Source: CAG-273 sp963560005
Lineage (GTDB): Bacteria > Bacillota > Clostridia > TANB77 > CAG-508
DNA: 11,240 bases
Direction: 5' to 3'
NCBI GenBank assembly: GCA_963560005.1
Contig: CAUWNG010000062.1
Coordinates: 1 to 11,240, forward strand
The notes under the pieces were generated by a model that had not been told where the DNA came from, searched no databases, and saw nothing but the letters and a program-made list of their open reading frames with translations. Position numbers and translations under genes: made by a program. Positions within the stretch are counted from its first letter, which is position 1. Each line of letters begins with the position of its first letter. Below are positions 1 through 7,003 of the stretch, piece by piece.

Positions 1-32
1 GGATTACAAAAAAATAACATGGCAACTTTTGA

Positions 33-177
33 TCACCCCTTGTTATTCGAATTAATTGTAATGTTGAAAGCAATATTGACAATATCATCTACCTTGCTAT
101 TTTCTTGTTTTATATGAAATAATATTTTCTAAATCTTGTTAAGCAGTTTTTGAAATTTCAACTACATATTTTTTCAT
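33..177 (-). pseudogene. Decayed RelE/ParE-family toxin
   Basis: The minus strand has an ATG at 177 with a GGAG motif a few bases upstream. It reads MKKYVVEISKTA and then meets a TAA stop at 139-141. Reading through the stop gives QDLENIISY, and after a frame change near 112 it gives IKQENSKVDDIVNIAFNI, ending at a TGA at 33-35. An N-terminal beta strand followed by a QDLE-x-I-I-x-YI helix is the usual start of RelE/ParE ribosome- or gyrase-targeting toxins. A nonsense codon, a frameshift and the loss of about the last third mean it cannot make a working toxin. It lies 18 bases after the antitoxin remnant, in the usual antitoxin-toxin order. The family call rests on a short stretch. Confidence 0.5.
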
Positions 178-195
178 AACATTGCTCCATTCTTT

Positions 196-475
196 TTATA
201 TCCTATCTATTTGAGTAAATGCTTCATCTAAAGAAATTACTCTATTTTCTTTTATATCATCTAAACCTTTTTGTAGCTTTTCTTTTAAATCTTTTTTGTT
301 CTTTATTGTTACACTATCTGGAGCTTCTGTATCTATATATGATAGTTTTAAATATTCTATAAAATTTTATATTTTATTATTTTTAATTTCAAACAGCTAT
401 CATATTTCTTATACCTGACATTTGATAGTCTGATTCTTCTTTTCCATAAATTCCATCACTTTTTATGTTATATAC
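196..475 (-). pseudogene. Decayed antitoxin upstream of the RelE/ParE relic
   Basis: The best-preserved part is 196-366 on the minus strand. It encodes IEYLKLSYIDTEAPDSVTI followed by an acidic and basic helical tail containing LKEKLQKGLDDIKENR, and stops at 196-198. The tail, with its QKGLDDI and ISLDEAF segments, resembles the C-terminus of RelB-type antitoxins, which wraps around the toxin. Frame-change and stop signals at 367-391 separate it from an upstream piece in another frame (about 389-475) that contains GIYGKEESDYQMSGIRNMIAV. Whether that piece belongs to the same gene is inference. No intact start was found. The gene precedes the toxin relic by 18 bases, as expected for a toxin-antitoxin pair. 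Confidence 0.42.
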
Positions 476-480
476 CTACT

Positions 481-577
481 TGAGTATTTTGTAAATAAAG
501 GGTATATGTGTTTTTTTATTACAATATAGCCCATTTGGAAGTTTGATTATAGAAATCCAATAAATTATTTTTTTAAT
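481..577. other. Intergenic stretch downstream of the metal ATPase
   Basis: This AT-rich spacer lies between the stop codon of the P-type ATPase and the antitoxin relic. I see no convincing GC-rich hairpin with a U tract, so the terminator of the cad operon is not visible here. Confidence 0.4.
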
Positions 578-2422
578 TTAGATATTTTTTACTCTTAATA
601 CTCTTAAAGCATTTATAATAGCAATTACAGAAACCCCAACATCTGCAAACACTGCCTCCCACATAGTTGATAATCCAAATGCACTTAAAATTAGAACAAA
701 CACCTTTATAAAAATAGCAAATATTATATTTTCTCTAACAATTCTCATTGTTTTTTTTGATAAATGAATTGCATTTGCTATTTTTGATGGTTCATCTGTC
801 ATAAGTACAACATCTGCTGCTTCTATTGCTGCATCTGATCCTAATCCTCCCATTGCTATACCTATATCAGAAATAGCTAAAACTGGTGCATCATTTATTC
901 CGTCTCCCACAAACACAAGTTTACCTTTTTCGCTTTTTTCTTTTAATAAACTTTCTACTTTCTCTACCTTACCATCTGGTAATAACTCTGTATATACTTT
1001 GTCTAATCCTAATTTTTTAGCAACACTTTCTCCGACATTTTTTCTATCTCCTGTTAGCATTACTATTTGTTTTATATTATTTTTCTTTAAATTTGCTATT
1101 GCTTTTACTGAATCTTCTTTTATTTTATCTGCAATTACTATATATCCTACATATTTTCTTTCTATTGCTACATATAAAATAGTTCCTATATCATTGCATT
1201 TTGTAAATTTAATTTGTCTTTCATTCATTAGTTTTTCATTTCCAACTAATACATCTTGTTCTCCAATTCTTGCAACAATTCCAAGTCCTGATAATTCTTG
1301 TGTTTTTACAATTTGTTTTTCATCAATTTCTTTTCCAAATGCTTTTTTAACAGATAGTGCAATAGGATGATTTGAATAATTTTCACTATATGCTGTAACT
1401 TTTAATAATTCTTCTTCACTTATATCTATTGCTTTAACCTTTTGTACTTCAAAAACTCCTTCTGTTAATGTCCCAGTCTTATCAAATACAACTATCTCTG
1501 TATTTGCAATAGCCTCTAAATAGTTACTTCCTTTTATTAAAACCCCCATTTTAGATGCTCCACCTATTCCTCCAAAGAAACTTAATGGTATTGAAATAAC
1601 TAATGCACAAGGACAAGATACTACTAGGAATGATAATGCTCTATATAACCAATCTGAAAATGTTGCATCTTTTATAATTAGTGATGGCAATACTGCAAGA
1701 ATTACTGCAATAATAACGACTATTGGTGTATAGTATTGTGCAAATTTTGTAATAAAGTTTTCTGATTTTGACTTTTTACTACTTGCATTTTCAACTAAAT
1801 CTAATATTTTGCTTACTGTTGATTCTCCATATTCTTTTGTTACTTCTACTTTTATAACACCATTTAAGTTTATACAACCACTTAATACTTCTTCTCCCTC
1901 TGTTGCCTCTCTTGGTAAAGACTCCCCTGTTAATGCCTTTGTATCAAGACTTGACTTTCCTTCTATTACATAACCATCTAATGGTATTTTCTCTCCTGGT
2001 TTAATGACTATTATTTCTCCTATTTTTACATCATCTGGCTCAACTTTTTCTAGTTTTCCATTTCTTTCTACATTTGCAAAATCTGGTCTTATATCCATTA
2101 AACTTGAAATTGACTTTCTTGATTTATCTACAGCATAGCTTTGGAATAGTTCTCCTACTTGGTAAAATAGCATAACTGCAACTGCCTCTGGAAATTCTCC
2201 AATTCCAAATGCTCCAATTGTTGCAACTGTCATTAAGAAGTTTTCGTCAAAAATTTTTCCTCTAGTGATATTCCTTATCGCTTTTCTTACAATTTCTAAT
2301 CCAACAATAATATAAGAAATAATATATATTGTATTATTTATCCATTCATTATTAAAATTAATTATAAGTGCGATAAAAAATAAAACTAGAGCTATTATAA
2401 TCTTAATTCCTTTTTTCTTCAT
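578..2422 (-). CDS. cadA: CadA/ZntA-type heavy-metal P1B-ATPase lacking an HMA domain
   Basis: Predicted inner-membrane pump that exports Cd2+, Zn2+ or Pb2+ using ATP. In 614 residues it carries all P1B-ATPase motifs: the actuator TGES at 165-168, the membrane CPC metal site at 270-272, the phosphorylation motif DKTGT at 314-318, the P1B HP motif (SNHP) at 350-353, TGDR at 457-460 and GDGIND at 506-511. The penultimate helix region has K573 and D594 in the arrangement typical of the Zn/Cd/Pb subgroup rather than copper pumps. The N-terminus goes straight into membrane helices, so the metal-binding HMA domain usually fused there is missing and is encoded by the gene just upstream. AGGAGG lies 8 bases before the ATG. 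It is last in the repressor-HMA-ATPase operon. Family and metal class are well supported; the exact metal preference is inferred. Confidence 0.95.
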   Translation of the reverse strand: MKKKGIKIIIALVLFFIALIINFNNEWINNTIYIISYIIVGLEIVRKAIRNITRGKIFDENFLMTVATIGAFGIGEFPEAVAVMLFYQVGELFQSYAVDKSRKSISSLMDIRPDFANVERNGKLEKVEPDDVKIGEIIVIKPGEKIPLDGYVIEGKSSLDTKALTGESLPREATEGEEVLSGCINLNGVIKVEVTKEYGESTVSKILDLVENASSKKSKSENFITKFAQYYTPIVVIIAVILAVLPSLIIKDATFSDWLYRALSFLVVSCPCALVISIPLSFFGGIGGASKMGVLIKGSNYLEAIANTEIVVFDKTGTLTEGVFEVQKVKAIDISEEELLKVTAYSENYSNHPIALSVKKAFGKEIDEKQIVKTQELSGLGIVARIGEQDVLVGNEKLMNERQIKFTKCNDIGTILYVAIERKYVGYIVIADKIKEDSVKAIANLKKNNIKQIVMLTGDRKNVGESVAKKLGLDKVYTELLPDGKVEKVESLLKEKSEKGKLVFVGDGINDAPVLAISDIGIAMGGLGSDAAIEAADVVLMTDEPSKIANAIHLSKKTMRIVRENIIFAIFIKVFVLILSAFGLSTMWEAVFADVGVSVIAIINALRVLRVKNI

Positions 2423-2434
2423 AACAACAGCCTC

Positions 2435-2656
2435 CTATACTTCTTCTATTGTTACATCTGGTTCTTCTTTTTTTATAACTTTTTTTACATTTTGTATAAT
2501 TTCTTCTTTTCTTGTTTCATCATATTCAATTTCCATTTTTTGTGTCATAAAACTTATATTTGCACTTTCCACTCCATTTAATTTTTGAATTGCTCTTTCT
2601 AATTCTGCTGCACAATTTGCACAATCTAATCCTTTTACTTTAAATTTACTTTTCAT
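2435..2656 (-). CDS. Free-standing HMA-domain metal-binding protein (metallochaperone-like)
   Basis: A 73-residue protein made of a single ferredoxin-like HMA domain. The metal site GLDCANC has its cysteines at 12 and 15, followed by an amphipathic helix with LERAIQKLNGV and a strand with ANISF. The C-terminal tail is rich in Glu and Lys, and its DVTIEE segment matches the last strand of HMA domains. An Asp just before CxxC is typical of the Zn/Cd class. GGAGG lies 9 bases before the ATG. It sits 22 bases after the repressor gene and 12 bases before the ATPase, so it is almost certainly co-transcribed. It probably supplies metal to, or regulates, the neighbouring ATPase, replacing the N-terminal domain that pump lacks. 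Copper chaperone function is less likely given the partner. Confidence 0.9.
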   Translation of the reverse strand: MKSKFKVKGLDCANCAAELERAIQKLNGVESANISFMTQKMEIEYDETRKEEIIQNVKKVIKKEEPDVTIEEV

Positions 2657-2678
2657 ATTTTTCTACCTCCGAATTTTT

Positions 2679-3041
2679 TTATTTTTTATGTTTTATATGT
2701 TGGATACCTATTTCAAAAACTTCCTTTATATGGTTATCATCTAACATATAAAAAACTTCTTTTCCAGATTTTCTACATTTAACAATACCACTTCTTCTTA
2801 AAGTTCCTAGTTGATGTGAGATAGATGATTTGCTCATTCCTAAAACATTTGCAATATCACATACACACATTTCATTTTGATCTAAGGCAAATAAAATCTT
2901 TACTCTTGTTGTATCTCCAAGAATTTTAAAAAAGTCTGCAAGTTTATTAAATGTATCTGCATCTGGCATACTTTTTATTGTTTTATCTACAATATCTTGA
3001 TGAATCACACTACAATCACATATAAATTCATTTCTAGCCAT
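2679..3041 (-). CDS. cadC: CadC-type ArsR/SmtB metal-responsive repressor
   Basis: A 120-residue winged-helix repressor of the ArsR/SmtB family. Metal-binding residues for both known site classes are visible. Cysteines 8 and 10 near the N-terminus and C59-V-C61-D at the start of the DNA-binding unit form the thiolate Cd/Pb site of CadC-like proteins. The C-terminal helix has D102 and H104 with H115 and H118, matching the alpha-5 zinc site. The recognition helix region is MSKSSISHQLGTLRRSG at about 69-85. AGGAGGG lies just upstream of the ATG. It is the first gene of the operon and should repress its own promoter at 3111-3140, releasing DNA when Cd, Pb or Zn binds. Family assignment is firm; the metal specificity is inferred from these residues. 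Confidence 0.94.
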   Translation of the reverse strand: MARNEFICDCSVIHQDIVDKTIKSMPDADTFNKLADFFKILGDTTRVKILFALDQNEMCVCDIANVLGMSKSSISHQLGTLRRSGIVKCRKSGKEVFYMLDDNHIKEVFEIGIQHIKHKK

Positions 3042-3085
3042 TTACTTCCCTCCTTATATTCTTTTGTTTTTTGGAATATTATAGT

Positions 3086-3099
3086 TGAATATTTATTCA
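3086..3099. promoter_or_regulatory. CadC operator copy 2 (downstream of the start site)
   Basis: A 14-bp inverted repeat, TGAATA-TT-TATTCA, with perfect 6-bp arms. It matches the shape of ArsR/SmtB operators and has the same arms as the copy at 3119-3132 apart from one base. The two centres are 33 bp apart, about three helical turns. It should lie within the first 20 transcribed bases of the cad operon. Confidence 0.75.
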
Positions 3100-3110
3100 A
3101 TTATAATTAC

Positions 3111-3140
3111 ATTATATGTGAATAAATACTCAACTGTCAA
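3111..3140 (-). promoter_or_regulatory. cad operon promoter (consensus sigma-A type)
   Basis: On the minus strand a perfect -35 TTGACA (3135-3140) and a perfect -10 TATAAT (3111-3116) are separated by 18 bases. Transcription should start near 3104, about 60 bases before the cadC ATG. The spacer contains an operator palindrome, so bound repressor would occlude RNA polymerase. Confidence 0.9.
3119..3132. promoter_or_regulatory. CadC operator copy 1 (between -35 and -10)
   Basis: A 14-bp imperfect inverted repeat, TGAATA-AA-TACTCA on the plus strand, differing by one arm base from the perfect copy at 3086-3099. It fills the spacer of the cad promoter, the classic location for CadC-type operators. 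Confidence 0.8.
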
Positions 3141-3160
3141 TACTTTTTATGAAATTTTTT

Positions 3161-3211
3161 AAAAAATAAAAAGTACATTATTAATGCTTTTTTTGCATTT
3201 AATGTACTTTT
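3161..3211 (-). terminator. Rho-independent terminator upstream of the cad promoter
   Basis: A long stem pairs 3169-3180 with 3200-3211, extended by AATGC/GCATT after a 2-base bulge, around a small T-rich loop. Read leftward it is followed by a T-rich tract (complement of 3161-3168). It would stop leftward transcripts from the recombinase region before the cad promoter. On the plus strand the tail is only TTTTATATTT, so it may also act weakly in that direction. Confidence 0.72.
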
Positions 3212-3212
3212 A

Positions 3213-3464
3213 TATTTATCTCAATTTATTCCTAATCAATCGCCTCACGATCGATTTTGTGCCTTTTTTTATTCATTTTAGAGTAGCTTATCGACTAAAG
3301 AATTGTTAAGCAATATCAAGCGTTTTTGATATTTCCCCAAATTGTATGCTCATACGGAGGTTACAATATGTTGAGTATCAAAACTTTTCTTGAATGCTTG
3401 CTATATAGTAACCCCAAACTATCTGCTTTTCAAACTTTTTTTATTTTTAAAATAAAGAAAATTA
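3213..3464. other. G+C-richer non-coding island with several hairpins
   Basis: No clear gene fills this stretch between the cad terminator and the recombinase remnant. G+C is about one third between 3231 and 3420, above its surroundings. It contains a 9-bp imperfect hairpin at 3234-3256 followed at 3264 by seven Ts (a possible weak plus-strand terminator), a perfect 8-bp stem with 6-base loop at 3312-3333 (AATATCAA/TTGATATT), a GTATG/CATAC hairpin around 3344-3355, and the start of the plus-strand ORF at 3368. It could be the flank or end of the integrated element to which the recombinases belonged. That is inference from composition and position. Confidence 0.4.
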
Positions 3465-3505
3465 TTATTTCATTTTTAATGAAACTGTATTTTCTAGTAG
3501 TTTAA
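3368..3505 (+). CDS. Short plus-strand ORF with a strong ribosome binding site (leader or gene remnant)
   Basis: GGAGG lies 7 bases before an ATG at 3368, the best plus-strand translation start in the window. The 45-residue product begins MLSIKTFLECLLYSNPKLSA and then turns into a hydrophobic low-complexity run. Its last 14 codons overlap the 3' end of the recombinase remnant on the other strand. The first 20 residues look more gene-like than the rest, so it may be the 5' end of a gene cut by an insertion or deletion. Alternatively it is a leader peptide: GGTTAC at the ribosome binding site can pair with GTAACC at 3408-3413. I recognise no family. Expression is uncertain. Confidence 0.35.
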   Translation: MLSIKTFLECLLYSNPKLSAFQTFFIFKIKKIIISFLMKLYFLVV

Positions 3506-4807
3506 CATCTTTACATATTAATTCATTATTATTATTGATTTTTACTTTTTCTTTTATGTATTTATTAAATTCTATTTTAAAATCAATTTCGTACCTATCA
3601 TTATATATTCTAATTTCTTTTATTATTTCAGAAACCAACATTTTTTTAACGGTTAAATCTGCCTTTTTAAATTCCTTTTTCCATTTAGGCACTTTGTCTT
3701 TTTTTCTAATTTACAGCTATAAGTAGATCTGGTACTAGAGCATCTATAATATGAATGTTTTACTATTTCACCATACTTATTTTTCTTTTTAGAACCAGCA
3801 GTCATAAAAGCATATCCACACTCACCACATCTAATCATTCCAATAAATAATAATTCTGACTTAGTTTGTCTTGGTTTTATATCTGCTTTATTATTGCCTA
3901 ATTTGTCATTTCTAGCATTTCTAATTTTCTTTACTTCATACCATATTTTTTCATCAATAATTACTAAATCATTAACTTTCTTTTCAGGTAATATCCAATT
4001 TTCAAAAGGTTGTTTTTTAGCAATGGAACGATTTACAGTTGATTTTTTTCTATATGCAGGATACCCCATATAAATAGGATTTTCCAACATTCTTCCAATA
4101 GTTGATGCACTCCATAAACTTGATCTTCTTGGTTTTATCTTTCTATCATTAAGTTCTTTTGCTATTCTGCCTATTCCATAACTTTTCTTTACATATAAAT
4201 TAAATATCTCTTTTATAAGCTTAGCTTCTAATTTATTTATTACAAGTTTTTGTCTTTCAACTCCTTTTTTTGTATATGTTCCACTTTTTATAAAATCATA
4301 ACCATACGGTGCATTTCTTTTTCCACCATAAGTTAGTATTCCTTTTTCAGCCATTTGTACTTGTACTTCTCTTACTCTTATTGAAGTTTTTTCACTTTCT
4401 CCTCCTGCTTGCCAATATGTTAAATAATTAATTAATTTATCTGCTCTATTTTCTATTTTCCTTTGTCCTTCTTTTACAGACCATACTTCTATACCATTAT
4501 CAATTAACCATTCTACGACAAAAGGAGTTTCCTCCTTCCTTCTTCCTATTCTATCAAACATAAATACAAGTAAAACATCTATTTCTTTGTTTAATACATC
4601 TCTTTTTATATCTTGTAAAACATCTCTTTTAGATTCACTAAGTTTAGATCCTGATACCCCTAATTCAATATATTCTTTTGTCAATTTCCAATTGTTTTGT
4701 GATTTAATAAAATTATTACATGATACTCTTTGCATTGGAATATCATCTTTTTCAACTTGTTTTAAGGTTGATACCCTATACAAGCATCCTACTCTTTTTA
4801 TATCCAT
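3465..4807 (-). pseudogene. Large serine recombinase A, internally deleted and frameshifted
   Basis: The first 370 residues form a serine integrase. The resolvase/invertase catalytic domain has YRVST with the nucleophile serine at 13, QR at 26-27 and the catalytic arginine motif FDRIGRR at 84-90. A recombinase domain follows from about 165 (APYGY, then NPIYMGYP at 243-250). A zinc ribbon has C327, C330, C356 and C365. The frame then runs into a short unrelated tail and a stop at 3653. The true C-terminus continues in another frame from about 3700 to 3465, with VPKWKKEFKKADL and a beta-rich end matching recombinase B. About 125 codons of the coiled-coil region present in B are missing at the junction, beside an A7 run. 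The catalytic core remains, but recombination should fail. The ATG lies 6 bases after the stop of B, suggesting translational coupling. Confidence 0.88.
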
Positions 4808-4813
4808 AAAATT

Positions 4814-6036
4814 TTATATTTTTGCTCCCATAATAATTGTAGATATTGGATATTTCGTTCTAATTTCTACTTTATCATTATATAAATACACTTTATCTAT
4901 AAGTTTATCTAATATTTGTCGCTGTACTGTTAAAGAAGCATGTTCAAATTCTTTGCTCCAAGTAGGTATATAAGTTTTAAGTGATTCAATTTCCATAGTA
5001 TTTTGTAAAATTTCATTATTCAATTTTGATAATTTTTCTTCTAATTCTTTTAGATAATTTATTTCTTTATTAAATTCTTCATTTGTCTTTTGATTTTTTT
5101 CAATATCTCCAGACATAAGTGCAGAGACAATTTCACTTTTTAATTCAACCAACCTATTATTTGAGATATTTATTTTTTGTTTTATAAACCTAATTTTTTC
5201 ATCTCTTCTTTTTACCCTTTTAACTCTTTTCGCAATTTCTTTCTTTAAATCTACCTTTTTATAAGTATCTAAATATTTTTTTACTTCTCCAACAACAATT
5301 TTTTCTAAAATATCAACTTTATAATTTTTATTGTACTCACAATGCCCTGTTTTTTGTTTGCCTTTACATAACATATAACAATATTTATCTTTTCCTTTAG
5401 GCACAATATAGTTGCCACAATAACCACATCTTGTATAACCAGATAATAGTCTTAATAACTTATTCCCTTTTCTACTTCTACTGTCTATTAAGTTATTTGC
5501 TTTTTGCCATAATTTTTCTGAAACTATCTGAATATCTGGATTTGCTTTATCTGCAATTACCCAAGTATCTTTTTTGTTTTTCTTATAGCAAACTCTATCA
5601 CGCCTAACTTTTCCAAATGATACATACCCTTTAAATATTGGATTTCTTACAATATCTAAAATCATATTTGAATCCCATAAGCAATTTTCCTTTCTTCTTT
5701 TGATATTATTGTTATTTAAATATCTAGCAACTTTATCTGTTCCAAATTCTTCTAATGCAATTAATTCAAATATTTTTCTAATAATTTTAGCTTCTGATTC
5801 ATAAATAGTATATCTATTTCGTTATTTTCAACATCTTTTTTTATATTTTGTAGAACATCTCTATCTTTTGCTTCTAGCTTATAACCTGAAACACCTAATT
5901 CCATATACTCTTTTGTAATAATCCAATCTTCTTTGGTTTTTATGAATTTTTTACAAGCTTTTTTTTGTACTGGAATATCATTGTTATATGTTTGCTTTTT
6001 TGTAGAAACTCTATATAAGCATCCAACTCTTTTCAT
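4814..6036 (-). pseudogene. Large serine recombinase B, catalytic domain deleted and frameshifted
   Basis: An N-terminal piece starts at the ATG at 6036, six bases after GGAGG; the in-frame ATG at 6042 touches the GGAGG and is a poor start. It carries YRVST with the nucleophile serine and GVSGYKL, and ends at EIDILF near 5810. The reading then resumes in another frame with YESEAKIIRKIFELIALEE (from about 5803) and continues to 4814. That part holds the recombinase domain (NPIFKGYVSF), the zinc ribbon (RCGYCG then CKGKQKTGHC), a long lysine-rich coiled coil and the C-terminal IPTWSKEFEHASLTVQRQIL. Compared with recombinase A, about 110 codons are missing, including the DRIGRR catalytic arginines. 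It cannot be catalytically active. From the ATG at 5665 an open frame of 283 codons could still make a DNA-binding fragment. Confidence 0.88.
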
Positions 6037-6103
6037 TTTCATCCTCCTTTCAACTTAAAATCTTATTTTAAGAAGTGAGGATAAATCAATTCGAGAAAAA
6101 ATT

Positions 6104-6334
6104 TCATATAAAATTTTTTATGTTTCTTTGGATATATAAATCACTTAACACATCTGTAATGTATTTCTCAATTTCTTTTGAATTATCTTTTGCTACACTT
6201 TTCAATACTATATTTATCTTTCGTTTTCCAATTATTTCAGCTTTTATAAGCGATTCTTCATTATTTTTGTTTTTTATATATTCGTATGTTTCATTTCCAA
6301 ATAATACTTTTTTTCTTTCTATTACCTCACTCAT
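6104..6334 (-). CDS. Small hypothetical protein upstream of the recombinases
   Basis: A 76-residue protein of unknown function, starting at an ATG with AGGTGAT about 4 bases upstream. It has charged N-terminal and central parts (NETYEYIKNKNNEESLIKAE) and a C-terminal stretch, VAKDNSKEIEKYITDVLSDLY, that looks alpha-helical. No signal peptide, membrane segment, helix-turn-helix or cysteine motif is visible. It ends 67 bases before recombinase B and reads the same way, so it is probably part of the integration module. Small partner proteins often accompany large serine recombinases, but a role as excisionase or directionality factor would be guesswork. Confidence 0.7.
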   Translation of the reverse strand: MSEVIERKKVLFGNETYEYIKNKNNEESLIKAEIIGKRKINIVLKSVAKDNSKEIEKYITDVLSDLYIQRNIKNFI

Positions 6335-6409
6335 TCAATCACCTCAGCTAATTATATGTTTATAGTCCTTAATTTATTAATCTAGCAAAAATAATATTAG
6401 TAAATCTTC

Positions 6410-6514
6410 TTAATTTCTAAATTTAAAGTTTTTTGCTATTTCAATTGCTTTTTCCTTTGAATAAATTGTAGGCAATATTAACCTTGTCGTATACGGAAAA
6501 ATTGTTAAAAACAT
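6410..6514 (-). CDS. Possible 34-residue ORF or gene fragment
   Basis: An ATG-started frame downstream of the GNAT gene (21 bases after its stop). It encodes MFLTIFPYTTRLILPTIYS followed by EKAIEIAKNFKFRN. There is no good ribosome binding site and an in-frame stop lies just upstream. The second half looks like a normal protein helix, so this may be the end of a lost gene. I recognise no family. Confidence 0.25.
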   Translation of the reverse strand: MFLTIFPYTTRLILPTIYSKEKAIEIAKNFKFRN

Positions 6515-6535
6515 TGAAATTCTTTATATTATAAA

Positions 6536-6958
6536 TCATTTGTTCCAAGTCATAGTATATTCTATCTCTTTTGTATTATTATCTATTTTTTCATTTGTAA
6601 TTTCAAATCCATTTTTCTTATAGAACCTAATTGCATTTATGTTTTTCTTATATACATTTAATGTTAGACAATTTTTATTTTCTTTTGCTTTATTTAATAA
6701 AGTTCTTCCTATACCATTACTTTGATAATTTGTATCTACAAAAATTCCTTCAATATAATTTTGATTTAATCCTATAAATCCTACTATATTTTCTTCAATA
6801 ACATATACATAAATTTCTGCATTTGGCAAAATCTCTTTTACATAGATATAACTATTTTCCCAATATTCTTTTGGAATAAATTGATGTACTTTTATGTTTT
6901 CATCTTTCCATATTTTCATTACATTATTTATATCGTTCTTTTCAAATTTTCTTATCAT
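6536..6958 (-). CDS. GNAT-family N-acetyltransferase (YjaB-like)
   Basis: A 140-residue acetyl-CoA-dependent acetyltransferase of the GNAT fold, probably cytosolic. The acetyl-CoA pyrophosphate-binding motif A is at 73-88, with Q79-S-N-G82-I-G84. Beta-5 and motif B follow with LNVYKKNINAIRFYKKNGF at about 100-118, including the conserved N-x-x-A-x-x-F-Y-x-x-x-G-F pattern. The order IRKFEKNDI at the N-terminus, a central helical segment with KEYWEN, and AEIYVYVIEENIVGFIGL is like E. coli YjaB. Length is normal for the family and the gene looks intact. GGAGTAAGG precedes the ATG. It lies between the recombinase module and decayed fragments, so it may be accessory cargo. The substrate (small molecule, antibiotic or protein N-terminus) cannot be read from sequence. 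Confidence 0.88.
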   Translation of the reverse strand: MIRKFEKNDINNVMKIWKDENIKVHQFIPKEYWENSYIYVKEILPNAEIYVYVIEENIVGFIGLNQNYIEGIFVDTNYQSNGIGRTLLNKAKENKNCLTLNVYKKNINAIRFYKKNGFEITNEKIDNNTKEIEYTMTWNK

Positions 6959-7003
6959 TCCTTACTCCTATTAATTTTAATTTATCTATTACTATATATT
7001 CCC

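Noticed and set aside
999..1370. A 123-codon plus-strand frame inside the metal ATPase
   Set aside because: It lies antisense to conserved ATPase motifs, has no ribosome binding site, and its Ser/Phe/Ile-rich composition is what the complement of an AT-rich gene gives.
3234..3290. A 14-codon minus-strand frame (MNKKRHKIDREAID) and an overlapping frame ending RRLIRNKLR
   Set aside because: Both look protein-like but are too short, lack a ribosome binding site and compete with each other; they are only noted as part of the G+C-richer island.
4587..4973. A 128-codon plus-strand frame across the junction of the two recombinases
   Set aside because: It is antisense to clearly homologous recombinase sequence on both sides and has no start signal or recognisable domain.
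6104..6334. Calling the 76-residue protein an excisionase
   Set aside because: Only its position next to the recombinases supports this; there is no visible winged-helix or basic DNA-binding pattern.
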